Source of the DNA: Ilumatobacteraceae bacterium
GTDB taxonomy: Bacteria; Actinomycetota; Acidimicrobiia; Acidimicrobiales; Ilumatobacteraceae
Direction of reading: 5' to 3'
NCBI GenBank assembly: GCA_033344875.1
Contig: JAWPMO010000001.1
Span: forward strand, 3,869,595 to 3,933,594
DNA length: 64,000 nt
Position numbers and translations under genes: made by a program
In this document: piece after piece, positions 41,710 to 49,891 of the stretch
Numbering within the stretch: the stretch's first letter is position 1
How the letters are laid out: every line of letters starts with the position of its first letter
Notes under the pieces: model-generated
Seen by the model: the letters and a program-made list of their open reading frames with translations, nothing else
Told to the model about the DNA's origin: nothing
Database searches by the model: none

Positions 41710-41954
41710 CGGGGACGTCGGGCTTGATCCACCTTCGCAAGGACATCGTCCCAGGAGTCGGTGGTGACCTCGCCGGAGTCGATCTGGCGGGCTCGTCGAG
41801 CCGCTTCGTCGGCCCAGAGTCGATCGAGCTCTGCCTGGTCGGTCTCGACCGATCGATCATCGAGGCTGTCGAGGAGTTCGACAGCCAGTTGTGCCCGGGC
41901 TGCCTCTGGCAGCGCGAGCGCTTCAGATCGCAGCGCGTCCGTCTGGGCGGTCAT
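41706..41954 (-). CDS. Addiction-module antitoxin
   Basis: An 82-residue protein from ATG 41954 (MTAQTDALRSEALALPEAAR). The pattern RAQLAVELLDSLDD, then ELDRLWADEAARRARQIDSG and VLAKV, is that of the RHH-like addiction-module antitoxin family paired with RelE/ParE toxins. It precedes and overlaps the toxin gene by four bases. An ATG five codons upstream is possible. Confidence 0.85.
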   Translation of the reverse strand: MTAQTDALRSEALALPEAARAQLAVELLDSLDDRSVETDQAELDRLWADEAARRARQIDSGEVTTDSWDDVLAKVDQARRPR

Positions 41955-42180
41955 GCTGCCACGATACATCGTCGCCGGCCCGCCGACTGGAGCAAGGCGG
42001 CCGCTCGCCGAGCGGGGTTCGTTCGGCCTTGAAAGACGTGATTATGGAGCGGCCTCCGTCGGTTCGAAGGCGTGCGATTTCGCCGGCGGTGCGGCGCGGG
42101 TTGCCGCGATCCGGCAGGTGATTATCGCTCGGGTGCGACGGCGCCTCTGAAGGGGTCCCGGTTGGAACTGGGCCAGGTGG

Positions 42181-43305
42181 TCAATCCAGCAGGCCGCCAA
42201 TTACGTCGGCGGCTTGGCGGTCGCTGGCTTCGAGGAAGTGGGCGTAGACGTTCAGGGTCGTCGCTGCGTTGGCGTGGCCGAGCCGCCCGCTGACGGTGCG
42301 GACGGGGACGCCGGCGGCGAGGAGTTGGGTGGCGTGGAGATGCCTCAGATCGTGGAGGCGGACGCTATCGAGACCGGCCTGCTTGCGCACTCGGGTGAAG
42401 CGACCGGTGATCGTGTCGGGGTGTAGGGGGTCGGCGCCGTCGGCCGATTCGGTGAACACGTAGCCGTCGGGATCGAGCTCGAGGTCGCACGCGTCAGCTC
42501 GTTCCTCGAGACGTCGACGCTGGGCGTCGAGCACGGCGACTGTCGCATCGTCGAGTGCGATCCGGCGTGAGGCGTGGGTCTTGGTGTCCTTGACGACGGT
42601 GCCACCCGCGACGGATGCGATTGAGCGCTTGATCGACAGCGTGCGAGTGCTGCGGTCGAGGTCGGACCAGCGCAGTCCGCACACCTCGCCGCGTCGTGCC
42701 CCGGTGGCCGTCAGTACTCGGAGCAGTGCGCCGTACTCGGGGTCGTCCTCGTCGGCGAGCTCGAGCATGCGCTTCACGTCGACGATCGAGGGCGGGTTGA
42801 TCTCGCGCTGACGGAGCTTCGGCGGCGACGCCGCAGCCGCCGGGTTCATCGGAACGATGCTCCACTTCACCGCTTGGCCGAACGCTCCCCGGAACACGGC
42901 GTGCACGTGCCGGATGGTGGCAGGGGAGAGGCCGCGCTCCTTCGAGAGCATCGCGTAGTAGTCGTCGAGACGCTTCGTCGTCACTCGACCGAGTCGCAGC
43001 GATCCGACGTCGGGTTTGATCAACCGCTCCGTCAAGCGGCGGTACTCGCGCACGGTGGTCGGCGACAGCGAGCCCTCGACGTGGTCGATCCACGAGTCGA
43101 GCAGTTGGCCGAGCGTCTTGGCCGTCGAGGTGATCTTGCCCTCCGACACCTGGGCCACGAGTGCGGCGAGCGCCCGTTGCGCCTCGCGTTTGGTGCCGTA
43201 GTGGGTGCGACTGAGCTGCTTGCGGAGGCCGGTCTCCGGGTCGCGCGGGAGCTGAACGATCAACTCCCAGTTGCCGGCTTGGCGCTCACGCAATGAGCCC
43301 TTCAT
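42181..43305 (-). CDS. int: Tyrosine recombinase / phage-type integrase
   Basis: A 374-residue site-specific integrase. An N-terminal AP2-like arm-binding region (YGTKREAQRALAALVAQVSE) is followed by a SAM-like core-binding domain (LGQLLDSWIDHVEG) and the catalytic domain: R in ATGARRGEVCGLRW, HDLRHLHATQLLAAG (H-x-x-R), LGHANAATTLNVYAHF with the nucleophile Tyr. All catalytic residues are intact. It lies 100 bases from the attR core and tRNA-Thr, as usual for tRNA-targeting elements. Confidence 0.95.
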   Translation of the reverse strand: MKGSLRERQAGNWELIVQLPRDPETGLRKQLSRTHYGTKREAQRALAALVAQVSEGKITSTAKTLGQLLDSWIDHVEGSLSPTTVREYRRLTERLIKPDVGSLRLGRVTTKRLDDYYAMLSKERGLSPATIRHVHAVFRGAFGQAVKWSIVPMNPAAAASPPKLRQREINPPSIVDVKRMLELADEDDPEYGALLRVLTATGARRGEVCGLRWSDLDRSTRTLSIKRSIASVAGGTVVKDTKTHASRRIALDDATVAVLDAQRRRLEERADACDLELDPDGYVFTESADGADPLHPDTITGRFTRVRKQAGLDSVRLHDLRHLHATQLLAAGVPVRTVSGRLGHANAATTLNVYAHFLEASDRQAADVIGGLLD

Positions 43306-43325
43306 GCCGACGATCCTAAACCGAA

Positions 43326-43400
43326 TTCTTGGTTAGCTGCTTGGTTGGAGGTTGTTGACTTCGCAACGACTCTCGAAAAACGCCCATCTACCAGGCATTT
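43326..43400. repeat. Right-end arm-type repeats of the element
   Basis: ATTCTTGGTT (43326-43335) and CTTGGTTGG (43340-43348) repeat the TTCTTGGTTGG of the left end, and GCCCATCTACCAGGCATTT (43382-43400) resembles GCCCATCTACCTGGTGTTT at 12942. They lie between int and the attachment core, as expected for integrase arm sites. Confidence 0.6.
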
Positions 43401-43404
43401 CTCA

Positions 43405-43447
43405 GAGCCCAGAAGGGGAATTGAACCCCTGACCTACGCATTACGAG
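43405..43447 (-). repeat. attR: 43-bp core within tRNA-Thr
   Basis: Identical to 12866-12908. It covers the 3' end of the functional tRNA-Thr gene up to the anticodon stem-loop, and one base (43405) beyond the tRNA. Confidence 0.92.
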
Positions 43448-43478
43448 TGCGTTGCTCTACCGACTGAGCTATCTGGGC
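43406..43478 (-). tRNA. tRNA-Thr (anticodon CGU)
   Basis: A 73-nt cloverleaf on the minus strand: acceptor GCCCAGA pairs with TCTGGGC, discriminator U (43406), D-arm GCTC...GAGC, anticodon stem-loop ACGCA-CTCGTAA-TGCGT with CGT at the anticodon, T-arm AGGGG-TTCAATT-CCCCT. CCA is not encoded. Integration of the element at its 3' end restored the gene. Confidence 0.95.
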
Positions 43479-43614
43479 CGGACCGAACGGCGAGAGCGGG
43501 GCTACCCGTGGTCTCGTCATGCGGACTGCGGGACGGGATCGTATCGCCTGAGAACGGCCGCGCCGACCTCGAATCGGCGGAGGGACGGCGAGTCTCGTGA
43601 CCGGGGCGTGCCCG

Positions 43615-43998
43615 TCAGATCGTCGACGCCCACTCACCTGCCGTCGCCACGGCGGCGGTCAGGGCCGTGCCCCAGGCCAGGTCGATCGCCGTGATCTTCC
43701 ACGTGAAGCCCTCGATGGTGGCCATGCTCGTCAGGTCGTACGTCGCGTAAGCCAGGAACCCGACGGCGGCGCCGGCGAGCGCCGCCGTGCCGATGCCGTC
43801 GTACCGGTCGACGACGAGGGCCACGACGCCGACCACGTACACGACGTAGAAGACCGCCGCGGCGGCGACGTTCGGCTTCGGGCGCATCAGCTCGCCGATC
43901 TCGTTCTCGTAGAGCTTGCGGGCGACGACGCCGAGCCAGAGCTCGTCGAGCACCCCCATGGTCAGCCCGCCGGCGATCAGAGCAGCAATCCAGTTCAC
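43615..43998 (-). CDS. DUF2177 membrane protein
   Basis: A 127-residue protein, GTG 43998 giving a start MNWIAALIAGGLTMGVLDEL. There are four predicted membrane spans, with WLGVVARKLYENEIGELM and GFLAYATYDLTSMATI, matching the DUF2177 family pattern. The function of the family is unknown. First chromosomal protein gene beyond the tRNA. Confidence 0.8.
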   Translation of the reverse strand: MNWIAALIAGGLTMGVLDELWLGVVARKLYENEIGELMRPKPNVAAAAVFYVVYVVGVVALVVDRYDGIGTAALAGAAVGFLAYATYDLTSMATIEGFTWKITAIDLAWGTALTAAVATAGEWASTI

Positions 43999-44079
43999 GT
44001 GGATGCAGTACCCCGTTTCGCCGGGCTGATGCATCGGGCTGACGCATCAGCGCGCGTGATCAGCGCCGAACGCCTCTGA

Positions 44080-45138
44080 TCAGCTGGTCAACACCGGGAG
44101 CGACCACAGCAGCGATTGGAGCAGCAACGTCTCGTTGGGGTTGCGCTCGAGCACTTCCATCGCGTCGTGGATGTGCCGGACGGCGTCGGCCGCCGCGTCG
44201 GGACGGCTCATCTCGCCGGCGAGCAGTGCGTCCCGATACGCGCCGGCGATGACCGTCAGGCCCGCCAGCAGTTCGTCGGTGCGGTGTCGGCGCAGCTCGC
44301 GCTTGTGTCGGTCTTCGAGCGCCTTCTTGCCGCTCCCTCGCTCGCCGTACTGTTTGATGCGGGCGTCGAGCACCTCGACCTCGGAAGCGTGACGGTCGGT
44401 CAACGGCGCTGCTGCTGCTTCGATCCTGGCCATGAGGTCGTCGACGAGCTTCAGTGCGGTGGCGCCGGTGCCGTCGAGCTGCCGGGGCACCTCGGCGAAG
44501 GCACGTCGGCGGGCCGCCAGCTCGGGGTCGGCGCCGAGGACTCGCGCCCGATCGACGTTGCCGCCGGCGGCAGCCGCCGCCTCGGCCGCAGAATCGGGAT
44601 CGACCCCTTCGCTGACGAGTTGATCGGCGATGTGCTGCTCGTCGACCGAGCGAAAATCGATCCGGGCGCAGCGCGACGAGATGGTGATCAGATCCTGCGG
44701 CACGAAGTCGGCGAGGATCAGGAACGTCGTCGACGCCGGAGGCTCCTCGATCGTCTTGAGCAGCAGCGCCGCGCCCTCGGGGCGCAGCAGATGGAACTCG
44801 TCGAGGATCATCACCTTGCGGTCACCCTCGGACGGCGCCAGCGATGCGGTGCGCACGATCTCGCGCGCCTGGTCGAACGAGATCGACGGGCCGACCCGAC
44901 TGACCTCCTTGACGTCGGGGTGTTCGCCGCGCAGGACGAGCTCGGCGTCGCGGCGGGTCGCGTCGTCGACCCCGCCGATCAGGAGCGCCGCGAACGCGCG
45001 GGCGGCCTCCTTCTTGGTCGAACCTGCCGGTCCGACGAACAGGTAGGCGTGGACGGGATCGGCGGCAGCACGCTCGAGTCGCTCGACGGCGTCGTGCTGA
45101 CCGACGACGGACGACCAGACGGATTCGGCGACGGTCAT
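44080..45138 (-). CDS. holB: DNA polymerase III subunit delta'
   Basis: A 352-residue clamp-loader AAA+ subunit. The Walker A region reads VGPAGSTKKEAARAFA, degenerate as is typical for delta'. ILDEFHLLRPEGAALLLKTI and EEPPASTTFLIL are the conserved sensor and Walker-B-like segments, and the SRC motif (ISSRCARIDF) is intact. Its start overlaps the tmk stop by four bases, the usual tmk-holB arrangement. Confidence 0.92.
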   Translation of the reverse strand: MTVAESVWSSVVGQHDAVERLERAAADPVHAYLFVGPAGSTKKEAARAFAALLIGGVDDATRRDAELVLRGEHPDVKEVSRVGPSISFDQAREIVRTASLAPSEGDRKVMILDEFHLLRPEGAALLLKTIEEPPASTTFLILADFVPQDLITISSRCARIDFRSVDEQHIADQLVSEGVDPDSAAEAAAAAGGNVDRARVLGADPELAARRRAFAEVPRQLDGTGATALKLVDDLMARIEAAAAPLTDRHASEVEVLDARIKQYGERGSGKKALEDRHKRELRRHRTDELLAGLTVIAGAYRDALLAGEMSRPDAAADAVRHIHDAMEVLERNPNETLLLQSLLWSLPVLTS

Positions 45139-45740
45139 CCGACACCCAGCCGATCCCGGACGGCGTCGCGGATCGCCGCCGTGACGTCGTCGGGGTCACC
45201 CGATGCGTCGATCACGACCCAGTGATCCGGATCGTCGGATGCCATGGTCGCGAACCCGCGGTCGACCCGGCCGTGGAAGTCGTCGCCGGCGAGTTCGAAC
45301 CGATCGCGGTCGCGCTTGGCCATGCGCCGTGCGGTCACGTCGTCCGGCACGGTGAGCAGGATCACCAGGTCGGGCCAGGTTTCGCCGATCGCCCATTCGT
45401 TGATCAGCCGCACCTGCTCGAGCGGCAGGCCTCGGCCGTAGCCCTGATAGGCGAGGGTGGAGTACACCGATCGATCGCTGACCACGTGGCGGCCCGCGGC
45501 GAGGGCGGGACGGACGACTTCGGCCAGGTGTTGCGCCCGGTCGGCGGCGACGATCAGCGTCTCGGCGTGGTCGTCGAGGTCGGTGACCGACGTGTCGTGG
45601 AGGATCTCGCGGAGCCGTCGACCGATCGCCGTGCCGCCGGTCTCGCGTGTGATCACGGCGTCGAGGTGCTCGGCGAGTCGCGCCGCGTGCGTGCTCTTGC
45701 CGCAGGCCTCGGCACCCTCGAACGCGATGTAGAACGGCAT
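45135..45740 (-). CDS. tmk: Thymidylate kinase
   Basis: A 201-residue kinase that makes dTDP from dTMP with ATP. The P-loop is FEGAEACGKSTHAARLAEHL, close to EGxxGxGKST. RETGGTAIGRRLREIL, VVSDRSVYSTLAYQGYGRGL (DR-Y/S substrate motif) and the LID region MAKRDRDRF are present. Coupled to holB. Confidence 0.95.
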   Translation of the reverse strand: MPFYIAFEGAEACGKSTHAARLAEHLDAVITRETGGTAIGRRLREILHDTSVTDLDDHAETLIVAADRAQHLAEVVRPALAAGRHVVSDRSVYSTLAYQGYGRGLPLEQVRLINEWAIGETWPDLVILLTVPDDVTARRMAKRDRDRFELAGDDFHGRVDRGFATMASDDPDHWVVIDASGDPDDVTAAIRDAVRDRLGVG

Positions 45741-45780
45741 CGGGCGGCCACCCTACTGGCGGCGACCCGATCCTTCGATC

Positions 45781-46188
45781 TCAGTCGTCGTCGCTCCCGG
45801 CAGCGTCGCCGCCGTGTCGATCGGCGGTGTCGTGTTCGCCGTCGGCCACTGGGTGGGTCGCGGCGTCGGCGGCGTCATCGCCGGGTCGCGGCGCCGGCTC
45901 GTCGAAGTCGTCGAAACGGCTGGTCTCGGGTGCCAGCACCGTGCGAGCGGCCGGTGCCGGCCCCTTGGGAGGCCTGGCCGGTGCGTAGAGCCCCCACAGC
46001 ACGCCGAGGGCGATGCCGGCCACCACGAGCACGATCGTGGTGACGAGGCTCAGCGAGACGACCTTGGTGACGACGGCGACGACGGCGAGGCCGAGCCCCA
46101 TCAGGAGGCCCCAGATCGATCCGCGGATCGGATGCCGTTTCGTCTCGGTCTGTCCGGGGGTCATCGTGGTTCGTGTCGATGCGGTCAT
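45781..46188 (-). CDS. Two-span membrane protein with acidic tail
   Basis: A 135-residue protein from ATG 46188. It has two membrane spans (SIWGLLMGLGLAVVAVVTKV and LVTTIVLVVAGIALGVLWGL) and then a Pro- and Asp-rich cytoplasmic tail (PRPGDDAADAATHPVADGEH). It follows the exported protein gene with a 1-base gap, so the two are an operon. No known family recognised. Confidence 0.6.
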   Translation of the reverse strand: MTASTRTTMTPGQTETKRHPIRGSIWGLLMGLGLAVVAVVTKVVSLSLVTTIVLVVAGIALGVLWGLYAPARPPKGPAPAARTVLAPETSRFDDFDEPAPRPGDDAADAATHPVADGEHDTADRHGGDAAGSDDD

Positions 46189-46189
46189 G

Positions 46190-46963
46190 TCACACCTTCC
46201 AGGTCCGTGCCGGTCGGGCGTTGAACAGGATGCCGAACAGGCCACCGCCCAGCAGGGCGAGTCCGGCCAGCCCGACGGGGTCGGTCAGCCCGTTGCCGAG
46301 GAACTCGACGTGGCCCTTCCCCATGCACGGGCCGAGGTTCGCGGAGGTCAGCTCGCCTTCGACCCGCACCTTGGCGCTGAACTTCACCGGCAGGTCGTCG
46401 GCGAGGTCGACCAGGCCGGCGTTGCGGTTGTTCCCCGACGAGTTCGGATCGCCACCGGAATCGAGGCTGATCCCGCTCGTCTTCAGTGACCAGCGGTGCT
46501 CCATCGGTCCGTCGCCGGAGCGGGGCATGAAGCCGAAGTAGACGACGACGCCACGGGTGTCGACGCGGAACGGGTTGGCCGAGGTGAACGCCTGGTCGCC
46601 GTCGAGGAGGTCGATCGGCGGTCCGTCGTCGCCGGTGTCGAACGCGGCGTCGATCCGCCGTCCGTCCTGGTCGAACGAGAAGGCGAAGCCTCCGCACGGG
46701 CCGGTCACCTCGCTGCCGGTACCGAAGTCGTCGACGTCGGTCGACAGTTCGGTGAGCTCGACCAGTTGGCCGAAGAGCATGTCGGCCTCGTCGAGGTCGT
46801 ACTCGCCCGGGTCGCCCTCGGGGATCAGCGCTCGAATCGCCTCGAGCGCCTCGTCGTCGATCGTCGGCGGAGGCGGACTGCCGGCGTCGACGGTGCCGCC
46901 ACCGATCACGCACATCACCCCGATCACCAGCGCTCCCCAGCGCCATCGTGTTCGTCCCGTCAT
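46190..46963 (-). CDS. Exported protein with C-terminal membrane anchor
   Basis: A 257-residue protein: signal peptide (WGALVIGVMCVIGGGTVDAG), an extracellular domain of about 200 residues with two Cys (TGPCGGFAFSFD and ANLGPCMGKG, possibly disulfide-bonded), and a C-terminal span (VGLAGLALLGGGLFGILF) with a short basic tail. The layout is of a surface-anchored protein. No family recognised. It is co-oriented and nearly contiguous with the next membrane-protein gene. Confidence 0.6.
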   Translation of the reverse strand: MTGRTRWRWGALVIGVMCVIGGGTVDAGSPPPPTIDDEALEAIRALIPEGDPGEYDLDEADMLFGQLVELTELSTDVDDFGTGSEVTGPCGGFAFSFDQDGRRIDAAFDTGDDGPPIDLLDGDQAFTSANPFRVDTRGVVVYFGFMPRSGDGPMEHRWSLKTSGISLDSGGDPNSSGNNRNAGLVDLADDLPVKFSAKVRVEGELTSANLGPCMGKGHVEFLGNGLTDPVGLAGLALLGGGLFGILFNARPARTWKV

Positions 46964-47000
46964 GACCGCCCCCTTCCAGGTCGTCTCGACATGTGAGACG

Positions 47001-47025
47001 GTACCTCACCCGATCGGGTGAAGGT
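47001..47025 (-). terminator. Hairpin downstream of topA
   Basis: TACCTCACCC-GATC-GGGTGAAGGTA: CACCC/GGGTG with outer TACCT/AGGTA arms, between the topA stop (47074) and the next gene. No long U run. Confidence 0.5.
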
Positions 47026-47073
47026 ACGGAATTGGCCGGGCGCGGCCCACCGGGCGTTCCGGTGGGGGAGGGG

Positions 47074-49773
47074 TCAGGCGTCGTCGTCGGGAGCGACGGT
47101 CGACTTCGCGGCGGCTTGTCGGGCTGCCGTCTTCTTCGCTGCCGTCTTCTTCGCAGCGGTCTTCTTCGCGGCCGCCTTCTTCGCCGGCTTCTTCTTGGCG
47201 GCGGCCTTCTTCTTGGTGGCTTTCTTGGCCGTGCCACCCTTGGCCGCGACGACGTCGCGACGGATCGCGAGCAACTCGAACGCACGCTCGGGCGAGATCT
47301 CTTCGATCCGGTCGCCCTTGCCGATCGATGCGTTGGTCTCGCCGTCGGTGACGTACACACCGAACCGACCGTCCTTGGCCACCACGGGCCGTTCGCTCAC
47401 CGGATCGGTGCCGAACTCGCGCAGCGGGCCCTTGGCCGCCATGTTGCGACCACCGCGTTTGAACACCTTCGGCTCGGAGAAGATTTTGGCCGCTTGGTCG
47501 AGTGTGATCGTGAGGAGCTGCTCCTCCGAGTCGATCGACCGGAAATCCTTCTCCTTGACCACGTACGGCCCGTAGCGACCGTTGTTGGCGACGATCTCCT
47601 TGCCGTCGGCCGGATCTTCACCGAGCGAGCGCGGGAGCTGCAACAGCTTCTTCGCGTCGTCGATCGTGATCGAGTCGAGCGCCATGTTGGAGAACAGGCT
47701 CGACATGCGCGGCTTCTCGAGGCCCGGTGGCAGATCGTCGGGTGCGCCCCACTGCACGTACGGCCCGAACCTGCCGCTCTTGGCGAACACCGGGTAGCCG
47801 TCCATCTCGCCGATCGGCTCGTCGCTCTTCGGGAGCGCCAGGAGTTCGAGCGCCTTGGCGACGTCGAGTTCGTCGGGCGGCATGTCGTCGGGCACGCTGG
47901 CGGTGTCGTCGCCGCGCTTGACGTAGGGCCCGTACTTGCCGGGCTTCGCCACGACCAGTTCGCCGTTCTCGTCGTGCCCGAGCGGGAACGTGTTGATCGC
48001 AGCGGCATCGATCTTGTCGAGGTTCTCCTCGACGATCTTCTTCAGCCCCGGCAGCGTCTCGTCGTCGCCGAAGTAGAACCGCTTCAGCCAGTCGTCCTTC
48101 TGCATCTTGCCGTTGGCGATGGCGTCGAGGTCGTCGTCCATCTTGGCGGTGAGCGCATAGTCGACGAGGCCACTGAAGTGTTGTTCGAGGAGCCCGACCA
48201 CGGCGAACGCGGTCCAGGTCGGCACGAGCGCCTGCCCCTTCTTCCACACGTAGCCGCGGTCCTGGATGGTCTGGATGATCGACGCCCAGGTCGACGGGCG
48301 ACCGATCTCGAGTTCTTCGAGCCGCTTGACGAGCGACGCCTCGGTGTAGCGGGACGGCGGGCTGGTGGTGTGCCCGTTGGGCGTCAACGAATCGACCGGG
48401 ACGACCTCGCCCTGGGCGAGCGGCGGGAGCAGCGCTTCCTTGGTGCCGTCGCCGTCGTCGTCGGCGGCGACGTACACGGCCCGGTAGCCCGGGAACGTGA
48501 TCGTGGTGCCCGACGCGGCGAACTCGCAGTCGGTCTGCTCGTGCTCGGAGATCGCGCCGAGCCGGACGCTGACGGTGACACCGGCCGCGTCGGCCATCTG
48601 CGACGCGAGCGTGCGCTGCCAGATCAGCCGGTACAGCGAGAGCTCCTGGCTGTTCAGCTCGCCCTCGACCTGCTTCGGCGACCGGTACGGCGTGACCGGG
48701 CGGACGGCCTCGTGCGCCTCCTGGGCGTTCTTCGACTTGGAGGTGTACTGCTTGGGTTGCGGCGACAGGAACTTCTGGCCGTACTCGCTCGTGATCGCGT
48801 CGCGGGTGGCGGTGAGCGCCTCGGCCGACAGCGTCACGCTGTCGGTACGCATGTAGGTGATGAAGCCTCGTTCGTACAGCCCCTGGGCGACGCGCATCAC
48901 CTGCGACGACGACAGGCGCAGCTTGCGGCCGCCCTCCTGCTGGAGCGTCGACGTCATGAACGGCGGCTTCGGGGTGGAGCGGTACGGCTTCTCCTCGACC
49001 GAGCGGATCGAGAACGTGGCCTGCTCCAGCCCGGCGGTGAGGGCCCGGGCGCGGGCCTCGTCGATCGCGACCGCTCTGCCGCTCGGCGACGCCTTGATCT
49101 CACCGCGATCGTCGAAGTCCTTGCCGCTCGCGACCTTGGCGCCGTCGACCGCGACCAGCTTGGCGTCGAACGCGGGGCTCGTCGCGGTCAGCAGGTCGAT
49201 GTCCCAGTACGACGCCTCGACGAACGCGATCCGTTCGCGTTCGCGCTCGACGATCAGTCGGATCGACGGGCTCTGGACCCGACCGGCGGACAGGCCGCGG
49301 TTGACGCGGCGCCACAGCACCGGCGAGACCTCGTAGCCGTACAGACGGTCGAGGATGCGGCGGGTCTCGGCGGCGTCGACGAGGCCGTAGTCGATCCCGC
49401 GCGGGTTGTCGATCGCGTGGTCGATCGCGGCCTTGGTGATCTCGTGGAACACCATCCGCTTGACCGGCACCTTCGGCTTGAGGTGCTCGATGAGGTGCCA
49501 CGAGATCGCCTCGCCCTCGCGGTCTTCATCGGTCGCGAGATAGAGCTCGGAGGCGTCCTTGAGCGCAGCTCTGAGCTCTTTGACCACCGTCTTGCCGCGG
49601 TCGGTGAGTTCGTAGGTGGGCTTGAATCCGTTGTCGACGTCGATGTTCAAGCCCTTGCTGGGCAGGTCGGCGACATGGCCGACCGAGGCGCGCACGTCGA
49701 AGTCGCTGCCGAGGAATTTCGAGATCGTCTTGGCCTTCGCGGGTGACTCCACGACGACGAGTGGCTTCGCCAT
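47074..49773 (-). CDS. topA: DNA topoisomerase I
   Basis: An 899-residue type IA topoisomerase that relaxes negative supercoils. The TOPRIM domain starts VVESPAKAKTISKFLG, with the acidic set in ATDEDREGEAISWHL. The active-site Tyr is in GFITYMRTDSVTLS. The C-terminal part has repeated GPYV-type topo-C domains without Cys zinc fingers, as in actinobacteria, ending in a Lys/Ala histone-like tail (AAKKTAAKKTAAKKTAAR), also an actinobacterial feature. Confidence 0.96.
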   Translation of the reverse strand: MAKPLVVVESPAKAKTISKFLGSDFDVRASVGHVADLPSKGLNIDVDNGFKPTYELTDRGKTVVKELRAALKDASELYLATDEDREGEAISWHLIEHLKPKVPVKRMVFHEITKAAIDHAIDNPRGIDYGLVDAAETRRILDRLYGYEVSPVLWRRVNRGLSAGRVQSPSIRLIVERERERIAFVEASYWDIDLLTATSPAFDAKLVAVDGAKVASGKDFDDRGEIKASPSGRAVAIDEARARALTAGLEQATFSIRSVEEKPYRSTPKPPFMTSTLQQEGGRKLRLSSSQVMRVAQGLYERGFITYMRTDSVTLSAEALTATRDAITSEYGQKFLSPQPKQYTSKSKNAQEAHEAVRPVTPYRSPKQVEGELNSQELSLYRLIWQRTLASQMADAAGVTVSVRLGAISEHEQTDCEFAASGTTITFPGYRAVYVAADDDGDGTKEALLPPLAQGEVVPVDSLTPNGHTTSPPSRYTEASLVKRLEELEIGRPSTWASIIQTIQDRGYVWKKGQALVPTWTAFAVVGLLEQHFSGLVDYALTAKMDDDLDAIANGKMQKDDWLKRFYFGDDETLPGLKKIVEENLDKIDAAAINTFPLGHDENGELVVAKPGKYGPYVKRGDDTASVPDDMPPDELDVAKALELLALPKSDEPIGEMDGYPVFAKSGRFGPYVQWGAPDDLPPGLEKPRMSSLFSNMALDSITIDDAKKLLQLPRSLGEDPADGKEIVANNGRYGPYVVKEKDFRSIDSEEQLLTITLDQAAKIFSEPKVFKRGGRNMAAKGPLREFGTDPVSERPVVAKDGRFGVYVTDGETNASIGKGDRIEEISPERAFELLAIRRDVVAAKGGTAKKATKKKAAAKKKPAKKAAAKKTAAKKTAAKKTAARQAAAKSTVAPDDDA

Positions 49774-49891
49774 TGCTGCCTTTGGCTAGGGGATGGGTGG
49801 TCGGGTTGTCAAGAGGTGATCATGGCTGAGTCTGCCGCGAATTCGGTCCATGCCCACCTCGCGCGCGTTCGGCGCGCCGTCGGGAGCCGGG

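Larger units (their letters stand above)
12866..43447. mobile_element. Integrative mobilizable element in tRNA-Thr(CGU) with copper/metal cargo
   Basis: A 43-bp perfect direct repeat (12866-12908 and 43405-43447) corresponds to the 3' half of the tRNA-Thr gene and bounds 30.5 kb. Next to the intact tRNA lies a tyrosine integrase (42181-43305); further in are a small HTH/excisionase-type protein, a MobF relaxase and a toxin-antitoxin pair. No VirB4, VirD4 or FtsK/TraB-like gene is visible, so it looks mobilizable rather than self-transmissible. The cargo is metal-efflux, periplasmic copper-handling and cell-wall genes. Orientation: the integrase end abuts the functional tRNA. Confidence 0.9.

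Noticed and set aside
41389-41954. RelE-type module as the element's exclusion or defence system
   Set aside because: The pair has only the standard toxin-antitoxin features; nothing shows an anti-phage role.
46993-49746. A 917-codon open frame on the plus strand opposite topA
   Set aside because: It is the antisense shadow of a clear topoisomerase I gene, Arg/Leu/Val-rich and without any domain.
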